This document shows positions 5,124 through 5,971 of a stretch of 5,971 nucleotides of DNA, in pieces; position 1 is the stretch's first letter; each line of letters begins with the position of its first letter. Source of the DNA: Parvibaculum sp. (GTDB taxonomy: Bacteria; Pseudomonadota; Alphaproteobacteria; Parvibaculales; Parvibaculaceae); NCBI GenBank assembly GCA_014359855.1, contig JACIYQ010000036.1:1-5971 (forward strand). The letters are read 5' to 3'. The translations under genes and the position numbers were made by a program. The notes below the pieces were generated by a model. It ran no database searches and was not told the DNA's origin. It saw nothing but the letters and a program-made list of their open reading frames with translations.

Positions 5124-5971
5124 CTATTTCTGGATCAGCGTGCCCGCGCCATGTTCCGTGAACAGCTCAAGCAGAACGGCATGGCGAACGCGTCCGTCGA
5201 GAATGACCACAGCCTCGACGCCGCCTTCGACGGATTCGATGCAGGTCTCGAGCTTCGGGATCATGCCGCCCGAGATCGTTCCGTCCTTCATCAGCGCCTT
5301 TGCCTCGTCGACCGTCAGCGCCTCCATCAGCTTGCCCTGCTTGTCGAGCACGCCTTTGACGTCCGTGAGCAAGAGGAGGCGTGCGGCGCCCATCGCGCCC
5401 GCGATAGCGCCTGCCACCGTGTCGGCATTGATGTTGTAGGTATGTCCGTCCGACGAGACGCCGATCGGCGCGATCACCGGAATGATGTCCGACTTCTGGA
5501 TGACATCCAGGATTTCCGGATTGATCTTTTCCGGCTCGCCGACGAAGCCGAGATCGAGAATCTTCTCGATATTGGATTCGGGGTCGTGAATCTTCTGTTC
5601 GACCTTGCGCGCGACGATGAGGTTGCTGTCCTTGCCGCAAAGGCCCACGGCGCGGCCGCCCGCCTGGTTGAGCTGAGCGACGATCTGCTTGTTGATCGAG
5701 CCGGCAAGCACCATCTCGACGATCTCGACGGTCGCCTTGTCGGTGATCCGAAGGCCGCCGGAAAATTCGCTCTTGATGCCGAGCCGCGTCAGCATGGCGC
5801 CGATCTGCGGCCCGCCACCATGCACGACGATGGGATTGAGGCCTGCCTGCTTCAGCATCACGATGTCGCGGGCGAACTCGGCTCCCAGCGCCTCGTCGCC
5901 CATCGCATGTCCGCCATACTTAACGACGACGGTGCGCTTGTCGTAACGCTGCATGAACGGAAGAGCCTCGG
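5124..5971 (-). CDS. argB: Acetylglutamate kinase ArgB (5' end beyond the window)
   Basis: ArgB phosphorylates N-acetylglutamate with ATP, the second step of arginine biosynthesis, in the cytoplasm. Counting from the internal ATG at 5954, motifs of the amino-acid-kinase fold are VVKYGGHAM with K12, HGGGPQIG at 45-52, substrate-site LRITD with R69, YNINADTVAG at 173-182 (N176, D178), LLTDVKGV at 196-202 and GGMIPK with K234. These correspond to E. coli K8, N158, D162 and K217. The ATG at 5954 is probably not the true start. The frame stays open to the edge, and the preceding codons read EALPF directly before MQRYDKR, as in family members with an N-terminal helix. The tail HAVLLELFTEHGAGT matches the signature I recall for arginine-sensitive, hexameric enzymes, so feedback inhibition by arginine is likely. 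The TAG stop is 79 bp before the chosen start of the DUF1036 gene. Confidence 0.96.
   Translation of the reverse strand, partial: EALPFMQRYDKRTVVVKYGGHAMGDEALGAEFARDIVMLKQAGLNPIVVHGGGPQIGAMLTRLGIKSEFSGGLRITDKATVEIVEMVLAGSINKQIVAQLNQAGGRAVGLCGKDSNLIVARKVEQKIHDPESNIEKILDLGFVGEPEKINPEILDVIQKSDIIPVIAPIGVSSDGHTYNINADTVAGAIAGAMGAARLLLLTDVKGVLDKQGKLMEALTVDEAKALMKDGTISGGMIPKLETCIESVEGGVEAVVILDGRVRHAVLLELFTEHGAGTLIQK

Noticed and set aside
1..5971. Mobile elements, CRISPR arrays, tRNA genes, phage or toxin-antitoxin genes.
   Set aside because: Reading both strands, I saw no transposase motifs, direct-repeat arrays, tRNA-like cloverleaf or small paired ORFs. The coding content is continuous and its composition looks uniform.

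Overview
The window is high-GC DNA (about 60-65% by eye) from an alphaproteobacterium. The signs are an endonuclease-type MutL, a DUF2336 protein, a DUF1036 protein, and a perfect CtrA-type box (TTAA-N7-TTAA). A Parvibaculum-like or other Hyphomicrobiales (Rhizobiales) origin fits, but I cannot fix the genus without a search. I see no insertion sequence, phage gene, tRNA, rRNA or CRISPR array. It looks like an ordinary chromosomal segment in which two of the six genes are poorly characterised.

Layout, left to right: the last codons of a glucose-6-phosphate isomerase gene (+, 1-77); mutL (+, 85-1917); a HAD-family pyrimidine 5'-nucleotidase (-, 1900-2637), overlapping mutL tail to tail by 18 bp; a 134-bp divergent intergenic region with the CtrA-type box; a DUF2336 helical-repeat protein (+, 2772-4046); a secreted DUF1036/peptidoglycan-binding/DUF1036 protein (-, 4043-5044), whose stop codon shares the palindrome CTAG with that of the DUF2336 gene; and argB, acetylglutamate kinase (-, 5124 to past the right edge), whose true start lies outside the window.

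Most of these genes do not form one pathway. pgi and mutL are 7 bp apart and are probably co-transcribed. argB is followed on the same strand by the DUF1036 gene after a 79-bp gap. From memory, argB and this HAD nucleotidase lie close together in many Rhizobiales, so the DUF2336/DUF1036 pair may be a lineage-specific insertion between them. The items most worth following are the CtrA-type box in front of the DUF2336 gene, the internally duplicated envelope protein, and the two convergent gene pairs that overlap with no room for a conventional terminator. I found no convincing new multi-gene system.
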